A stretch of DNA of 64,000 nt from Budorcas taxicolor (GCF_023091745.1 NC_068921.1:10186001-10250000); one strand, 5' to 3'. Positions 21,484 through 33,049 are shown, counted from the stretch's first letter. Program-made: numbers and translations. Notes: generated by a model not told the origin, from the sequence alone.

Positions 21484-22407
21484 GAGTTATAAATTTGGAT
21501 ATAATTCTATTTTGGTATTTTGGAAGATTGTATCTTCCAACATTCTAATTTTACTCTTTTTGTTTGCTTTTTGTTAGCTCTGATAAGGTTTAAAAAAATC
21601 TGTGGAGGGGTGGTTCGTGAATAACATGGGAGTCGGGCAAATCCTGAAATCATTCCTTTGTGACATTTATAGTCTGTGACATCTATTTTGAATCCAGGAA
21701 CTGCTAAAGAATGAACTCTATGTGCATGCTTTTCTGTTCTCCATTTGAGACTATATTCCTTCACCAACCAAAGGAGTGACGGTTTTGATATGAAGGTAGA
21801 CTTCTTCACGTCTTTGAGAAAGGGATGTTGGGAGACATCAAAGGAAAAGGAGCAAAAGACAGAATCATCCAAAAGGCAATTCTGACCAACAGATGAACAT
21901 CATTACCAGAAAATAATGAGCTACTGAAAAGACATGAAGAAGTCTATCTTGTTATCATGGGTACTTACAAATAGATTCAATAAGTATCATGGATAAAGAG
22001 GGAATAAGAAGAGATCCAACATAAGCAGAAGTGGACATGGAAGCAAGGTGCAATTTCTGTAATATATCTTGACCCAGGTGAAACAGAATAGTTTGAACAA
22101 GATTCTGTCCACATTCTAAGCCAACATTTCTATTTTGTTTGGAGTGTGGTTATTGCTTCTTTTGAAGATGATCATATATATTTATCTTCTTTGTGCTATT
22201 ATATCTGTCTGATGCTTCAGATATGTCTAATATCTTGAAACCAATTCCAGGATTTTGAGCCCAAACATGAGAAGAAAATGTAACAATCAGACTACATTCT
22301 TACACTGGACACAGTATTAATTTCCAGTTGCATTCTGAATTGTCTGTGAATTTCTGAATTGCTTCTCTGACAGCCTGAATAGGTTGGTGGGTGATTAATG
22401 AGGTAAA
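21484..22407. other. Unique sequence with one unsupported open frame
   Basis: No repeat family recognised. On the minus strand 21507-21872 is open for 121 codons, but the product resembles nothing I know, has low-complexity patches and no start context or neighbours. A frame of this length is expected by chance in 64 kb. I do not call it a gene. Confidence 0.55.
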
Positions 22408-22490
22408 AAATGTACTTGCTTGCTAAGTCACTTCAGTCGTGTCCAACTCTGTGTAACCCTGTGGACTGCAGTCTGCCAGGCTTCTCTGAG
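22408..22490 (-). mobile_element. BovA SINE fragment, antisense
   Basis: Has 'gctaagtcacttcagtcgtg', 'ccaactctgtgtaaccctgt' and 'ctgccaggcttctctg', then stops. About 80 bases of one BovA unit. Confidence 0.85.
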
Positions 22491-22564
22491 TTCCACCTTA
22501 AAGAATATCTTGCACTGTAAGGAAAGAAACCGGGGCTTAATATATAAAACTCAATATTTATATT

Positions 22565-22645
22565 AGGGAAAAAAAAGAGAAGTGAGAGTTGAGGGGAAAG
22601 AAAGAACCCAGTCAAAACAAGAAAGAGAGGGAGAGAGAGACAACT
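22565..22645. repeat. Purine-rich low-complexity tract
   Basis: Almost all A and G over about 80 bases ('gaaagagagggagagagaga'). Such mirror-type purine tracts can form triplex DNA, but I see only the composition bias. Confidence 0.7.
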
Positions 22646-22649
22646 AAGA

Positions 22650-22850
22650 GGACTCAATCCTTTGGTACTAAAATTTACCAAGGGATTGAACCCACATCTC
22701 CCATGTCAGGAAGCTCCCCTGAAGAAGGGAATGGCAACCCACTACTGTATTCTTGCCTGGAAAATCCCACTGGACAGAAGAACCTGGTGGGTTACGGTCC
22801 ATGGGATCACAAAAGAGTCGGACATGAGTTAGGAACTAAACAACATAATA
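22650..22850 (+). mobile_element. Bov-tA SINE with a foldback rearrangement in its head
   Basis: The body is sense and normal from 22706 ('tcaggaagctcccctgaaga', 'ttgcctggaaaatcccactg', 'gtcggacatgagttagg'). The 28 bases before it, 22678-22705, are the B-box region in reverse orientation ('ccaagggattgaaccc'). Reverse-complementing just that segment restores the normal order. A sense-like partial copy, 'tcaatcctttggta', lies at 22654-22667 and pairs with 22676-22689 with one mismatch, leaving an 8-base loop. The tRNA A-box part is missing. Confidence 0.75.
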
Positions 22851-23094
22851 CAAAATAAATATTAGCAGAATTATCTAATTTTTACTTATGAAAAGTAATT
22901 CTCACATATACTTAAACTAGATAACTATTAAATAAAACTTTAAGCCATTATTTCTGGAATGAGGGGTTACAGGTGGTTTTGTGTGGTTTTTTATTTTGCA
23001 TTTTTTTCCCTCCTTGTATTAGTATAACTGTATAACACTACAATAGTTATGTGAGCTTTACCAGCACAAAAGTTTTTTTTTTAATTAGTATTAT

Positions 23095-23390
23095 TAAAAA
23101 GTTGCAGAAAGACAATATTGCATGATTCCACTTATATGAAGTATCTAAAAGAGCCAGTCTTGGAAGCATAGAATGGTGGTTACCAGGGACAAGGGCAGGG
23201 TTAAGGGAAAGAGGTGTTGCTATTCATCAGGTATGAAGTCTCTTTATGTGAGATGAAAAAGGTCTAGAGACTTGCTAAACAACATTAGGCTTTTATTTGA
23301 AAATTCTGTGCTGCACGCTTAAATTTTTGTTGAGTAAATCTCGTATTATCTGTTCCTATCATGTGCACACACATACACAAAGTTATTAGG
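23095..23390 (+). mobile_element. L1M LINE 3' end
   Basis: Sense L1 3' UTR landmarks: 'gattccacttatatgaagta', 'agaatggtggttaccaggga', 'gagatgaaaaaggtctagag'. Diverged, and ends with an AT-rich region. Confidence 0.65.
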
Positions 23391-25149
23391 AAGATTCCTA
23401 CTTCTAGGAAAGATAGTGTAAGAAGGAACAAGTTTATTCCCCTGACTGCAACAACCAAAAATAAATAGAAGCAGGAAATATATAAAACAATAGTTCTCAA
23501 GATACTAAGAAGCAGTTAATTGGGGGAAAAAAAAAAAGTGAGCCCAATAATTGTTCCTGATTACTAAGGCAAAGAGTTTCCAGGCTATGGCACAGAGGGG
23601 CAACCCAGGCAAAGCACAAATATTCAAGGCTCAGGAAATGGAACTGAAAGCCCAGAAACAAGTAAGGCAGAGTTCGGGAGATGAGTACTGGAGAGAACCT
23701 GCATGGAGAATAACTGAGATCTTCAGAGTGTCCATTCCCTTGCAGTGTCCCAGGTAAACACTGCTCAGATCATGCATGTAAAGACACTCCATGGGTCTGG
23801 GAATGGCCCTGCAAAAGAATTAGAGAGAGTACTTCTGATGCTCACACAGGAGTAGAAACAGTGCCCATTCTCACAAATGAGGGAACATCCTCTTAAGTCA
23901 TGGAGAACTGGGAAAAGTTTTCAGAAATGTTTTGTTAGTTGGTGGGGCAAATTCCAGGCTAGACTAAGCATTGCTCTGGTCCTGTCTGATAAGGCTTAAA
24001 AGCAAGATCCAAAAGGATAAAACTATTCCCAACTTAAATGGGTCCCAGAACAAAACTGAAAAATATGGGTATAGGAATACAAAACCAACTGCTCAAGTTG
24101 TTTATCAAGCAGTTTATCAACCTAACTGTTCAAATTCATAATGTTAGGTATCTAATAAAAAATTGCCACACATGAAAACACACAGAAAAATATGATCAAA
24201 ATATGAAGATAAAAATCAAAACTGACCCTAAAATAAAACAGACAATACAATTAGAGGGAGAGAAGATAATATTATAGTATTCCATATGTTCAGGAAGCTA
24301 AAGGAGAGAACATGATAAGCAAAGATGTGCCAAATATAAAAAGAATTAAATAAAACTTCTAGAGATGAAAGCTACAATATCTGGAATGAAAAATTAACTG
24401 GATAACGGTAATATCAGCTTGTCATAGAAGATGAATATGTTCATTAACTAGAAAACATAGAAGAGAAATTATATAAAATAAAACACTAAGAGAATAAATA
24501 TTGAAAATAAAAATGAACAAAACATCAGGAAGCTAAGGGAAAACTGCAAGCAACCTAATTCACATATAATTAGAGTCCCCAATGAGGGTAAAGGAAAAAC
24601 ATAAACATATTTGAAGAATTAAATGGCTAGTACATTCTAAGTTTGATGAAAAATATAAATCCATATACAAAAGAAACAACAAATGTCAAGAACAAGAAAC
24701 AAGAAAAAAACGATGACACAAGAAAAAGAAGATGCTTAAAACCAATAGTAAAATCATCCATGGAAAAAAGACAAGGTTATCAACACCATAAAAGATTTTT
24801 AACAATATGTTCCAGGAGCTTGTAACATATATCACAGTAAAATTGATTGCTACAGTAACATAAAGGTCTGGGAAAAGAAATGAAAGGAAACAGTTGAAAG
24901 GCTCTTATAATAGAGTTGAATTTGTAGATAGACTGATAAGTTAAAGAAACCACTAAAACTACACATACGCATACACACACAAGCATATAGCTAATCAACC
25001 AAATTGGTGACTAATGGCATCATAAAAAATACTAGACCAATCTGAAGGAGAACAAAAAGAGAAGGGAAAGGGAACAAAGAACAGACAGGACAAGTAGGAA
25101 ACAAATACCCGTATGACGGATGCAAACTCAACCATGTCAAAAATCCATA

Positions 25150-25310
25150 CGAGTATCTCATCACACACACAGAAAAGGTAACTGCGTGAGGTGGTGGGTC
25201 GGTTAATTAATGCAATTGTTAGCTATTTCACAATGTATATGTATATTAAATCATCATACTTTATACCTTATATATATAGTCTTAATTTTGTCAATTATAT
25301 TTTAATATAA
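25150..25310 (+). mobile_element. L1M 3' end embedded in the L1M body
   Basis: Reads as an L1 3' UTR: 'acacacagaaaaggtaactg', 'attgttagctatttcacaat', 'tatatatagtcttaattttg'. It sits between regions that belong to the 5' half of ORF2, so it is either an insertion of another L1 3' end or the boundary of two tandem L1M copies. Confidence 0.55.
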
Positions 25311-26034
25311 TTGGAAACAATTTAAATAACACCTAAATGCAAAAGGTATGAACATATCAATTATAAGACATGAAGTATCAAGATGTATGAAAAGGTCCAA
25401 CTGTATGCAATCTGTAAGAAAATGTATTTTTAAATGAAAAGACAGATGAGCTAAAACTAAAAAGATGCAGAAAAGATATGTCACACTAACAATTTTTAAG
25501 ATAGAACTGCTATATTAATATCATGGGAAGTTGATCTTAGACAAACGAATATTAACAGGGCTAAAAAAGGTCACTGAAAATTTTTAAAGGGTCATTTATC
25601 TATAGCACATAAAAGCTTCCTAAACATTTATGAATTCTAATAACAGAGCTTCAGAATACATAAAAACAAAAAATTCTAAGGATAAGTAGACAAATCTACT
25701 ACTGTGATCTTGGGTTAGGCAAACATTTTTTAAATATAAAACTAAAAACATAATACATGAAAGAAAAAAGATAAATAAGATTTCATCAAAAGTAAGGACT
25801 TCTTTGAAAGACAATATTAGGAGAATGAATAAAGAATCTACAATTTGAGAGAAAATTTGCAAATGACCTACCTGATAAAGGACTTGTATTCTGAACCTAT
25901 AAAGAATTCTCACAACTCAACAAGAAACCAAGCAATCCAAATTTTTAAAAATCAGCAAAATATTTAAACAAGTACTCTAAAGCTATTGATGGCATATAAA
26001 CACACTGGAAGCACATTCAGCATCATTAGCCATT

Positions 26035-26163
26035 CAGTTCAGTTCAATTCAGTTCAGTCGCTCAGTCATGTCCGACTCTTTGAGACCCCATGAATCACAG
26101 CACGCCAGGCCTCCCTGTCCATCACCATCTCCCAGAGTTCACTCAGACTCACGTCCATCGAGT
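26035..26163 (-). mobile_element. Very short BovB 3' end, antisense
   Basis: Only the terminal ~129 bases of BovB: 'cagttcagtcgctcagtcat' through 'cagactcacgtccatcgagt'. It splits the L1M text, and the four-base 'catt' is duplicated at 26031-26034 and 26164-26167. Confidence 0.93.
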
Positions 26164-27057
26164 CATTAGTGAAATGCAAATTAAAACCTTAGTTCAATAT
26201 TCCTACAAGCATACTAGAATGTCTAAGATTACAAAAACTGAAACTGACCATGCCAAGTTTTAACAGAGGCATAGAAGTGGAGATCTAATACATTGTGAAT
26301 GGTTATGTTACATGGTTAACGATTCAATCACTTGAGAAAACAGTTTTTCATTTCTAAAAAGCTATTTAAGAAAATGCTTTCTTAAAATGTTAAACAGACA
26401 GCTACCATATGATTCATTCCATTCCTAAGTATTTAATTTAAAAAATGAGAATATATGTTTGCATAAAGACTTATTCCAAACTATTCAAATCAACTTGCTT
26501 CTTAACAGCTGCAAAACAGGAAATAACCAAAATATCCATTAACAGGTGAATGGATAAACAAATTGTGCGAGGTGATACATAGATTGTCAATAAAAATGAA
26601 AGAGCTGATGATACTAATGATACACATAATGAAAACAAAATAATCTTAAAATAAGGATGCTCAAGAGAGAAAAAAAGACCAGAAAGCCTACATGTCACAG
26701 GATTCCCTTTAAATAAAATTCTAAAAAAATAGAAACCGATCTGGAAAGACAGTTATCAGATCAGCGATTGTGTACACATGTAAGGAGTTTAGAGACGGGA
26801 TGGATGGATAACCAAGGGACACAAGAAAACCTTAGGATGTTAGATACATTCATTATCTTGATTGTGGTAATTGTTACATAGGTATATAGACATGAAAACT
26901 TTTCAAATGGTGCACTTCTCTCTGTGTTAATTGCTACATATTAGATATACTTCAATAAAATTGTCCCAGACACTAATTTCTCTTAAAATAATTTCATTAG
27001 TCTAATCAGTTCAGATGTAGCAAATTAGTTAATAAAAAATGTCTGACAACTAACATG

Positions 27058-27308
27058 TTCAGTTCAGTTCAGTTCAGTCGCTCAGGCGTGTCCGACACTT
27101 TGTGACCCCACGAATTGCAGCACGCCAGGCCTCCCTGTCCATCACCAACTCCCAGAGTTCACTCAAACTCACATCAAGTCAGTGATGCCATCCAGCCATC
27201 TCATCCTCTGTCGTCCCCTTCTCCTCCTGCCCCTAATCCCTGCCAGCATCAGAGTCTTTTCCAATGAGTCAACTCTTCGCAGGAGGTGGCCAGAGTACTG
27301 GAGTTTCA
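27058..27308 (-). mobile_element. Short BovB 3' end, antisense
   Basis: Has 'ttcagttcagttcagtcgct', 'aggcctccctgtccatcacc', 'tccagccatctcatcctctg', and ends at 'gtactggagtttca'. Heavily 5'-truncated. Confidence 0.95.
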
Positions 27309-27419
27309 TGTGGTGAGTTGTAAATACAAACAGCAATTAGTCCTGCCCTCAGGCCACGACCAACCTACAGACAGGTCAAATGTAAGCACACAAAGTTTTG
27401 TGGTTATTTCTAAAGAAGA

Positions 27420-27735
27420 GGTTTCAGGCACAGAGAGGAAGTGGGAGAGGGAACATTGAGCTAACAAGGAAGTGTTGCCATGAAGATGACATGCTTGAGC
27501 ATCCTGATCTTGGAGGTCAGGATAAATTTGCCAGAAAGATGGGAACCATATGAGCTAACGCACACAATCATAAGCAAGCATGATTTGGTGAGACAGAAAG
27601 GTCAGGGGAGAGATGAAATCAGGGAAGCAAATATAGGACAGATCAGAAAAGCTTTTGTATGTTGCTCTAAGAAGAATCAAATTTTACCCAGCTGGCTATA
27701 GGAAGGTGTTCAGGAATTTTAAAGGGAAGAGGTCT
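27420..27735 (-). mobile_element. L2 LINE, antisense, 3' segment (first of three pieces)
   Basis: Diverged antisense L2, a CR1-clade LINE: 'ggcacagagaggaagtggga', 'ttttgtatgttgctctaag' and 'ggaaggtgttcaggaatttt'. Its text continues at 31086-31126 and 32558-33010 once the BovB and L1 insertions are removed. That collinearity is the strongest support for the call. Confidence 0.6.
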
Positions 27736-30700
27736 GTTCAATTCAGTTGCTCAATGGTGTCTGACTCTTAGTGACCCCATGGACTGCAACCTGCCACGGC
27801 ACCTTGTCCATCAACAACTTCCAGAGTTTACTCAAACTCATGTCCATCAAGTCTGTGATCCCATCCAACCATTTCATCCTTTATCATCCCCTTCTCCTCC
27901 CGCCTTCACTCTTCCCAGCATCAGGGTCTTTTCAAATGAGTCACAATTTACCATCAGCTGGCCAGAGTACTGGAGTTTCATCTTCAGCATCAGTCTTCCA
28001 ATGAGTATTCAGGAGTGATTTCCTTTAGGATGGACTGTTTGGATCTCCTTGTAGTCCAAGAGAAGCTCAAGAAAGTTCTCCAACACCACAGTTCAAAATC
28101 ATCCGTTCTTTTGCACTCAGCTTTCTTTATCGTCCAGCTCTCACATCCATACATGACTACCAGAAAAACAATAGCTTTGACCAAGTGGATCTTTGTTGGA
28201 AAAGTAATGTCTCTGCTTTTTAATTTGCTGTCTAGGTTGGTCATAACTTTCCTTCCAAGGAGCAAGCATCTTTCAATTTCATGACTGCAGTCACCATCTG
28301 CAGTAATTTTGAAGCCCCCCAAAATAAAGTCTGACACTGTTTCTCCACTGTTTCCCCATCTATTTGCCATGAACTGATGGGACCAAATGCCATGATCTTA
28401 GTTTTATGAATGCTGAGTTTTCAGCCAACTTTTTCACTCTCCACTTTCGCTTTCATCAAGATGCTCCTTAGATCTTCTTCGCTTTCTGCCATAAGGGTGG
28501 TGTCATCAGCATATCTGAGGTTATTAATATTTCTCCCAGCAATCTCGATTCCAGTTTGTGCTTCATCCAGTCCGGTGTTTCTCATGATGTACTCTGCATA
28601 TAAGTTAAATAAGCAGGGGGACAACATACAGCCTTGACATACTCCTTTCCCAATTTGGAACCAGTCTGTTGTTCCATGTCCAGTTCTAACTGTTGCTTTC
28701 TGACCTGCATAGAGATTTCTCAGGAGGCAGGTCAGGTGGTCTAGTATTCTCATCTCTTCAAGAATTTTCCACAGTTTGCTGTGATCCACATAGTCAAAGA
28801 CTTTGGGATAGTCAATAAAGCAGAAATAGATGTTTTTCTAGGACTCTCTTGCTTTTTCGATGATCCAGTGGATGTTGGCAATCTGATCTCTGGTTCCTCT
28901 GCCTTTTCTAACACCAGCTTGAACATCTGGAAGTTCAAGGTTCATGTACTGTTGAAGTTTGACTTGGAAAATTTTGAGCATTACTTTACTAGCGTATGAG
29001 ATGACTGCAATTGTGTGATAGTTAGAGCATTCTTTGGCATTGCCTTTCTTTGAGATTGGAATAAAAACTGACCTTCTCCAGGCCTGTGGCCACTACTGAG
29101 TTTTCCAAATTTGGTGGCATATTGAGTGCAGCACTTTCACAGTATCATCTTTTAGGATTTGAAATAGCTCAACTAGAAATCTATCACCTCCACTAGCTTT
29201 GTTCATAGTGACGCTTCCTAAGGCCCAGTTGACTTCACATTCCAGGATGTCTGGCTCTTGGTGAGTGATCATACCATTGTCATTATCTTGATTGTGAAGA
29301 TCTTCTTTGTATAGTTGTTCTGTGTATTCTTGCCACCTCTTCTTAATATCTTCTGCTTCCATTAGGTTCATACCATTTCAGTCCTTTCGGGGGCCCATCT
29401 GTGCATGAAATATTCCCTTGATATCTCATTTTCTTGAAGAGATCTCTAGGCTTTCCCATTCTATTGTTTTCATCTATTTCTTTGCATTGATCACTGAAGA
29501 AGGCTTTCTTATCTCTCCTTGCTATTCTTTGGAACTCTGCATTCAAATGGGTATATCTTTCTTTTTCTCCTTTGCTTTTCACTTCTTTTCTTTTCATAGC
29601 TATTTGTAAACCCTCCTCTAACAGCCATTTTGCATTTGTGCATTTCTTTTGGGGGGGGGGGATGTCTTTGTCTCCTGTACAATGTCATGAACCTCCATCC
29701 ATAGTTCTTCAGGCCCTCTGTCTATCAGATCTAATCCCTTGAATCTATTTCTCACTTTCACTGTATAACTGTAAGGGATTTGATTTAGGTCCTACCTGAA
29801 TGGTCACGGGTTTTCCCTACTTTTTTCTATTTAAGTCTGAATTTGGCAATAAGGAGTTCATGATCTGAGCCACAGTCAGCTCCTGGTCTTGTTTTTGCTG
29901 AGTATATAGAGCTTCTCTATCTTTGGCTGCAAAGAATATAATCAACTTGATTTCAGTATTGACCATCTCATGGCAAAACTCTATTAGCCTTTGCCCTGCT
30001 TCATTTTGTACTCCAAGGCCAAATTTGCCTGTTCCTCCTGGTGTTTCTTGACTTCCTACTTTTGCATTCCAGTCCCCTATAATGAAAAGAACATCTTTTT
30101 TGGTGGTAGTTCTAGAAAGTCTTGTAGGTCTTCATAGAATCATTCAACTTCAGCTTCTTCAGCATTACTGGTCAGGGCATAGACTTGGAATACTGTGATA
30201 CTGAATGATTTGCCTTGGAAATGAACAGAGATCATTCTTTAATTTTTGAGATTGCATCCAAGTACTGCATTTCGGACTCCTATGTGGACTATGAAGGCTA
30301 CTCCATTTCTTCTAAGGGACTCTTGCCCACAGTAGTAGATATAATGCTCATCTGAGTTAAATTCACCCATTCCAGTCCATTTTAGTCCAATGATTTCTAG
30401 AATGTTGATGTTCACCCTTGCCATCTCCTGTTTGACCACTTCCAATTTGCCTTGATTCATGGACCTGACATTCCAGGTTCCTATGCAATATTGCTCTTTA
30501 CAGCATTAGACCTTGCTTCTATCACCAGTCACATCTACAACTGTGTGTCGTTTTTGCTTTGGCTCCATCTCTTCATTCTTTCTGGAGTTATTTCTCCACT
30601 GACCTCCAGTAGCATATTGAGCACCTACCAACCTGGGAGTTCATTTTTCAGTGTCCTATCTTTTTTGCCTTTTCATACAGTTCATGGGGTTCTCAAGGCA

Positions 30701-31085
30701 AGAATACTGAAGTGGTTTGCCTTTCCCTTCTCCAGTGGACCACATTCTGTCAAACCTCCACACCATGACCCGCCCGTCTTGGGTAGCCCTACAAGGCATG
30801 GCTCATAGTTTCCACTGAGTTAGACAAGGCTGTGGACCATGTGATCAGATTGGTTAGTTTTCTGTGATTGTGGTTTTCAGTCTGTCTGCCCTCTGAAGGA
30901 GAAGGATAAAAGGCTTTGGAAGCTTCCTGATGGGAGAGACTAACTGAGGGGGTAACTGGGTCTTGTTCTGATGGGCAGGGCCATGCTCAGTAAATCTTTA
31001 ATCCAATTTTATGTTGATGGGTGGAGTTGTGTTTCCTCCCTGCTATTTACCTGGGACCAAACTATGGTTTGAGAATGGGGAAAAG
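27736..31085 (-). mobile_element. Near-full-length BovB LINE, antisense
   Basis: About 3.3 kb, close to the length of the whole family. The 3' end is at the left ('gttcaattcagttgctcaat') and the 5' untranslated region at the right: 30690-31066, with 'ctgatgggagagactaactg', 'gtcttgttctgatgggcagg' and 'tttacctgggaccaaactat'. RT, linker and endonuclease regions all occur in the right order. It inserted into the L2, and a diverged 'gggaaga' motif on both sides may be the target duplication. An 11-base G run lies at 29651-29661. It is the only BovB here that keeps the endonuclease end. Confidence 0.93.
27990..30460 (-). pseudogene. BovB ORF remnant: endonuclease and reverse transcriptase, many breaks
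   Basis: On the minus strand, from N- to C-terminus. Positions 30239-30460 hold the start of the APE-type endonuclease (LKWTGMGEFNSD, YCGQESLRRNG). The rest of the endonuclease, about 29600-30230, is recognisable only in broken frames. Positions 29093-29597 hold the linker (ERYTHLNAEFQRIARRDKKA, DILECEVNWALGS). Positions 28750-28938 hold the RT start. Positions 28421-28789 hold the RT palm with GVCQGCMLSP and an intact YADD box. Positions 27990-28370 hold the C-terminal region (MVFLVVMYGCESW). At least five frame breaks separate these, so no product is possible. Confidence 0.88.
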
Positions 31086-31126
31086 AATGACATTATCAAA
31101 ATTTTATTTTAGAAAAATCATTTTGA
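31086..31126 (-). mobile_element. L2 LINE, antisense, middle piece
   Basis: Forty bases ('gacattatcaaaattttatt', 'agaaaaatcattttga') stranded between the BovB 5' end and the L1 start. They match the L2 order between the flanking pieces. Confidence 0.5.
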
Positions 31127-31187
31127 CTTGCCATATGATACAGCAATCTCACTCCTGGGCATATATTTGGACAAAACTATGGTTTGA

Positions 31188-31336
31188 AAGAGGATGAGAT
31201 GGTTAGAGAGCACCACCAACTCAATGGACATGAATTTGATCAAACTCCAGGAGCCAAGAAGAACAGTGAAGCCCAGCATGCTGCAGTTCATGGTTTTCCA
31301 AAGAGTGAGACACAATTTAGCAACTTAACAACAACA
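31188..31336 (+). mobile_element. Short BovB 3' end inside the L1
   Basis: Has 'gaggatgagatggttagaga', 'gcccagcatgctgcagttca' and tail 'gcaacttaacaacaaca'. The 'tttgaaa' motif on both sides is the likely target duplication. Confidence 0.88.
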
Positions 31337-31522
31337 GTAAATTATTTGAAAATATCCATGTATCTCATGTTCACAGCAGCACTACTTATAATACCCAAGA
31401 CATGGAAACAACCTACACACCCACTGACAGCTTAATGAATAAAGGAAATGTGGTACATATATACAATAGAATACTACTTAGCCATGAAAAAGAATGGAAT
31501 AATACTGTTTACAGCCACGTGG

Positions 31523-32232
31523 GAAAAGGGGAGTTAAAAATTTGGCTTAAAACTCAACATTAAAAAAATTAAGATAATGGCATCTGGTCCATAATTTCAT
31601 GGCAAATAGATGGAGAAACAATGGAAACAGTGACAGACTTTATTTTCTTGGGCTCCAAAATCACTGCAGATGGTGACTGCAGTCATGAAATAAAAGACTC
31701 TTGCTCTTTGGAAGAAAAGCTGTAACCAACCTAGACAGCATATTAAAAAGCAGAAACATTACTTTGCCAACAAAGGTCTGTCTAGTCAAAGCTATGGTTT
31801 TTCCAGTAGTCATGTATGGATATAAGAGTTGGACAATAAAGAAAACTGAGCACCAAAGGTTTGATGCTTTTGAACTGTGGTATTGGAGAAGACTTTTGAG
31901 AGTCCCTTGGACTGCAAGGAGATCCAACCAATCAATCTTAAAGGAAATCAGTCCTGAATATTCATTGGAAAGACTGACACTGAAGCTGAAACTCCAATAC
32001 TTTGGCCACCTAATGCGAAAAACTGACTCCTTGGAAAAGATCCTGATGCTGGAAAAGATTGAAGGCAGGAGAAGGGGACAACAGAGGATGAGATGGTTGG
32101 ATGGCATCACTGACTCGATAGACATGAGTTTGAGTATGCTCTGAGAGTTGGTGATGGACATGGAGGCCTGGTATGCTGCAGTCCATCACGTTACACAGAG
32201 TCAGATACCACTGAGAGGCTGAACTGTACTGG
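31523..32232 (+). mobile_element. BovB 3' fragment inside the L1
   Basis: From 'ggcttaaaactcaacatt' to the tail 'gaggctgaactgtact'. The flanks 'cagccacgtgg' (31512-31522) and 'cagcaacatgg' (32233-32243) are a target duplication with two mismatches. The frame at 31701-32144 is open for 147 codons of the C-terminal region (MVFPVVMYGYKSW). The upstream RT is absent. Confidence 0.93.
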
Positions 32233-32557
32233 CAGCAACATGGACAAGCCTAGAGATTAGCATACTAAGTGAAGTCAAACAGAGAAAGACAAATACTATA
32301 TGATATCACTTACATGTGGAATCTATAATATGACACAAGTAAACTTACAAAATGGAAACAGACTTAAACAATAGAGAATAAACTTGTGGTTGCCAGTGGG
32401 AAAGGGTTTAAGGAAGAGATGGAGTGAGAGTTTGGGATTAGCAATTGCAAACCATTATATATATGTATAACTGAATCACTTTGCTGTATGCCAGAAATTA
32501 ACACAATGTTACAAATCAACTGCACTTCAATAAAATAAAATTTCTATAGAGAAAAAA

Positions 32558-33010
32558 AGAAAACTCACTTTGGAAGCAGTGTGAGAGCAGAAGGGAAGAA
32601 AATAAGACTGAATGCAATATGATTGGGTGGACAACATTGCTGTAGTCTAAGTAAGGAATGACAAATGCTCCCACCATGATGAGAACATGGAGAAGAGCTT
32701 GGATCCATCAATATTTTAGGAGCAGAGTCTACCGATAGCCAGACAATGTTAGTGAGGGAAATGAAAGATGCTTTGCTACACACCTCCCACCTGATTTGGA
32801 CCACCAGGTAAACAACAATGCCATACATTTAATTAGGGAAGTGAGAACAGATAGCAGGTTCCAAGAGAAAGAAAATGAGCTCAATGTTGGAACTGTTGAG
32901 TCTGATGTGTTTTGGTGATATCTACATATTGAACATATTTCAGTTAAATAGGATTCTAAACATATCTCAGAGTTCCTAGAACTCAGTGAAACTTGGATGT
33001 GCCATGTTAT
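32558..33010 (-). mobile_element. L2 LINE, antisense, 5'-ward piece
   Basis: Continues the L2 text: 'ggaagcagtgtgagagcag', 'acattgctgtagtctaagta', 'tgttggaactgttgagtctg'. On the minus strand this leads towards the L2 RT coding part. Highly diverged. Confidence 0.6.
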
Positions 33011-33049
33011 AAACTTCATTTACTTTTATGAAAAGTATTTGTAGTCTAG

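Larger units (their letters stand above)
23400..26985 (+). mobile_element. Old L1M LINE remnant, nearly all regions present but internally deleted
   Basis: Landmarks follow the L1 order on the + strand. A 5' UTR/ORF1-type region lies at 24150-24830 ('cttctagagatgaaagctac', 'tttgatgaaaaatataaatc'). The ORF1-ORF2 junction type is near 25060 ('acaaagaacagacaggacaa'), and the endonuclease part of ORF2 is at 25340-25700 ('gaattctaataacagagctt'). There is then a jump to the ORF2 C-terminus at 25708 ('gatcttgggttaggcaaaca') through 26900, and a 3' UTR to about 26985. The RT core is deleted and all frames are broken. An L1 3' end at 25150-25310 and a BovB at 26035-26163 lie inside. Confidence 0.65.
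31127..32557 (+). mobile_element. Ruminant L1 3' end, carrying two BovB pieces
   Basis: Sense L1: ORF2 C-terminal text 'agcaatctcactcctgggca' (31142), 'aatactacttagccatgaaa' (31470), 'ctagagattagcatactaag' (32253), and 3' UTR 'aactgaatcactttgctgta' ending in an A-rich stretch at 32545. A roughly 15-base target duplication with two mismatches flanks it: 'gaaaaatcattttga' at 31112 and 'gaaaactcactttgg' at 32559. BovB pieces at 31188-31336 and 31523-32232 split it into three. Confidence 0.9.

Noticed and set aside
21507..21872. 121-codon open frame on the minus strand in unique DNA
   Set aside because: No recognisable domain, no supporting context, and one such frame is expected by chance in 64 kb.
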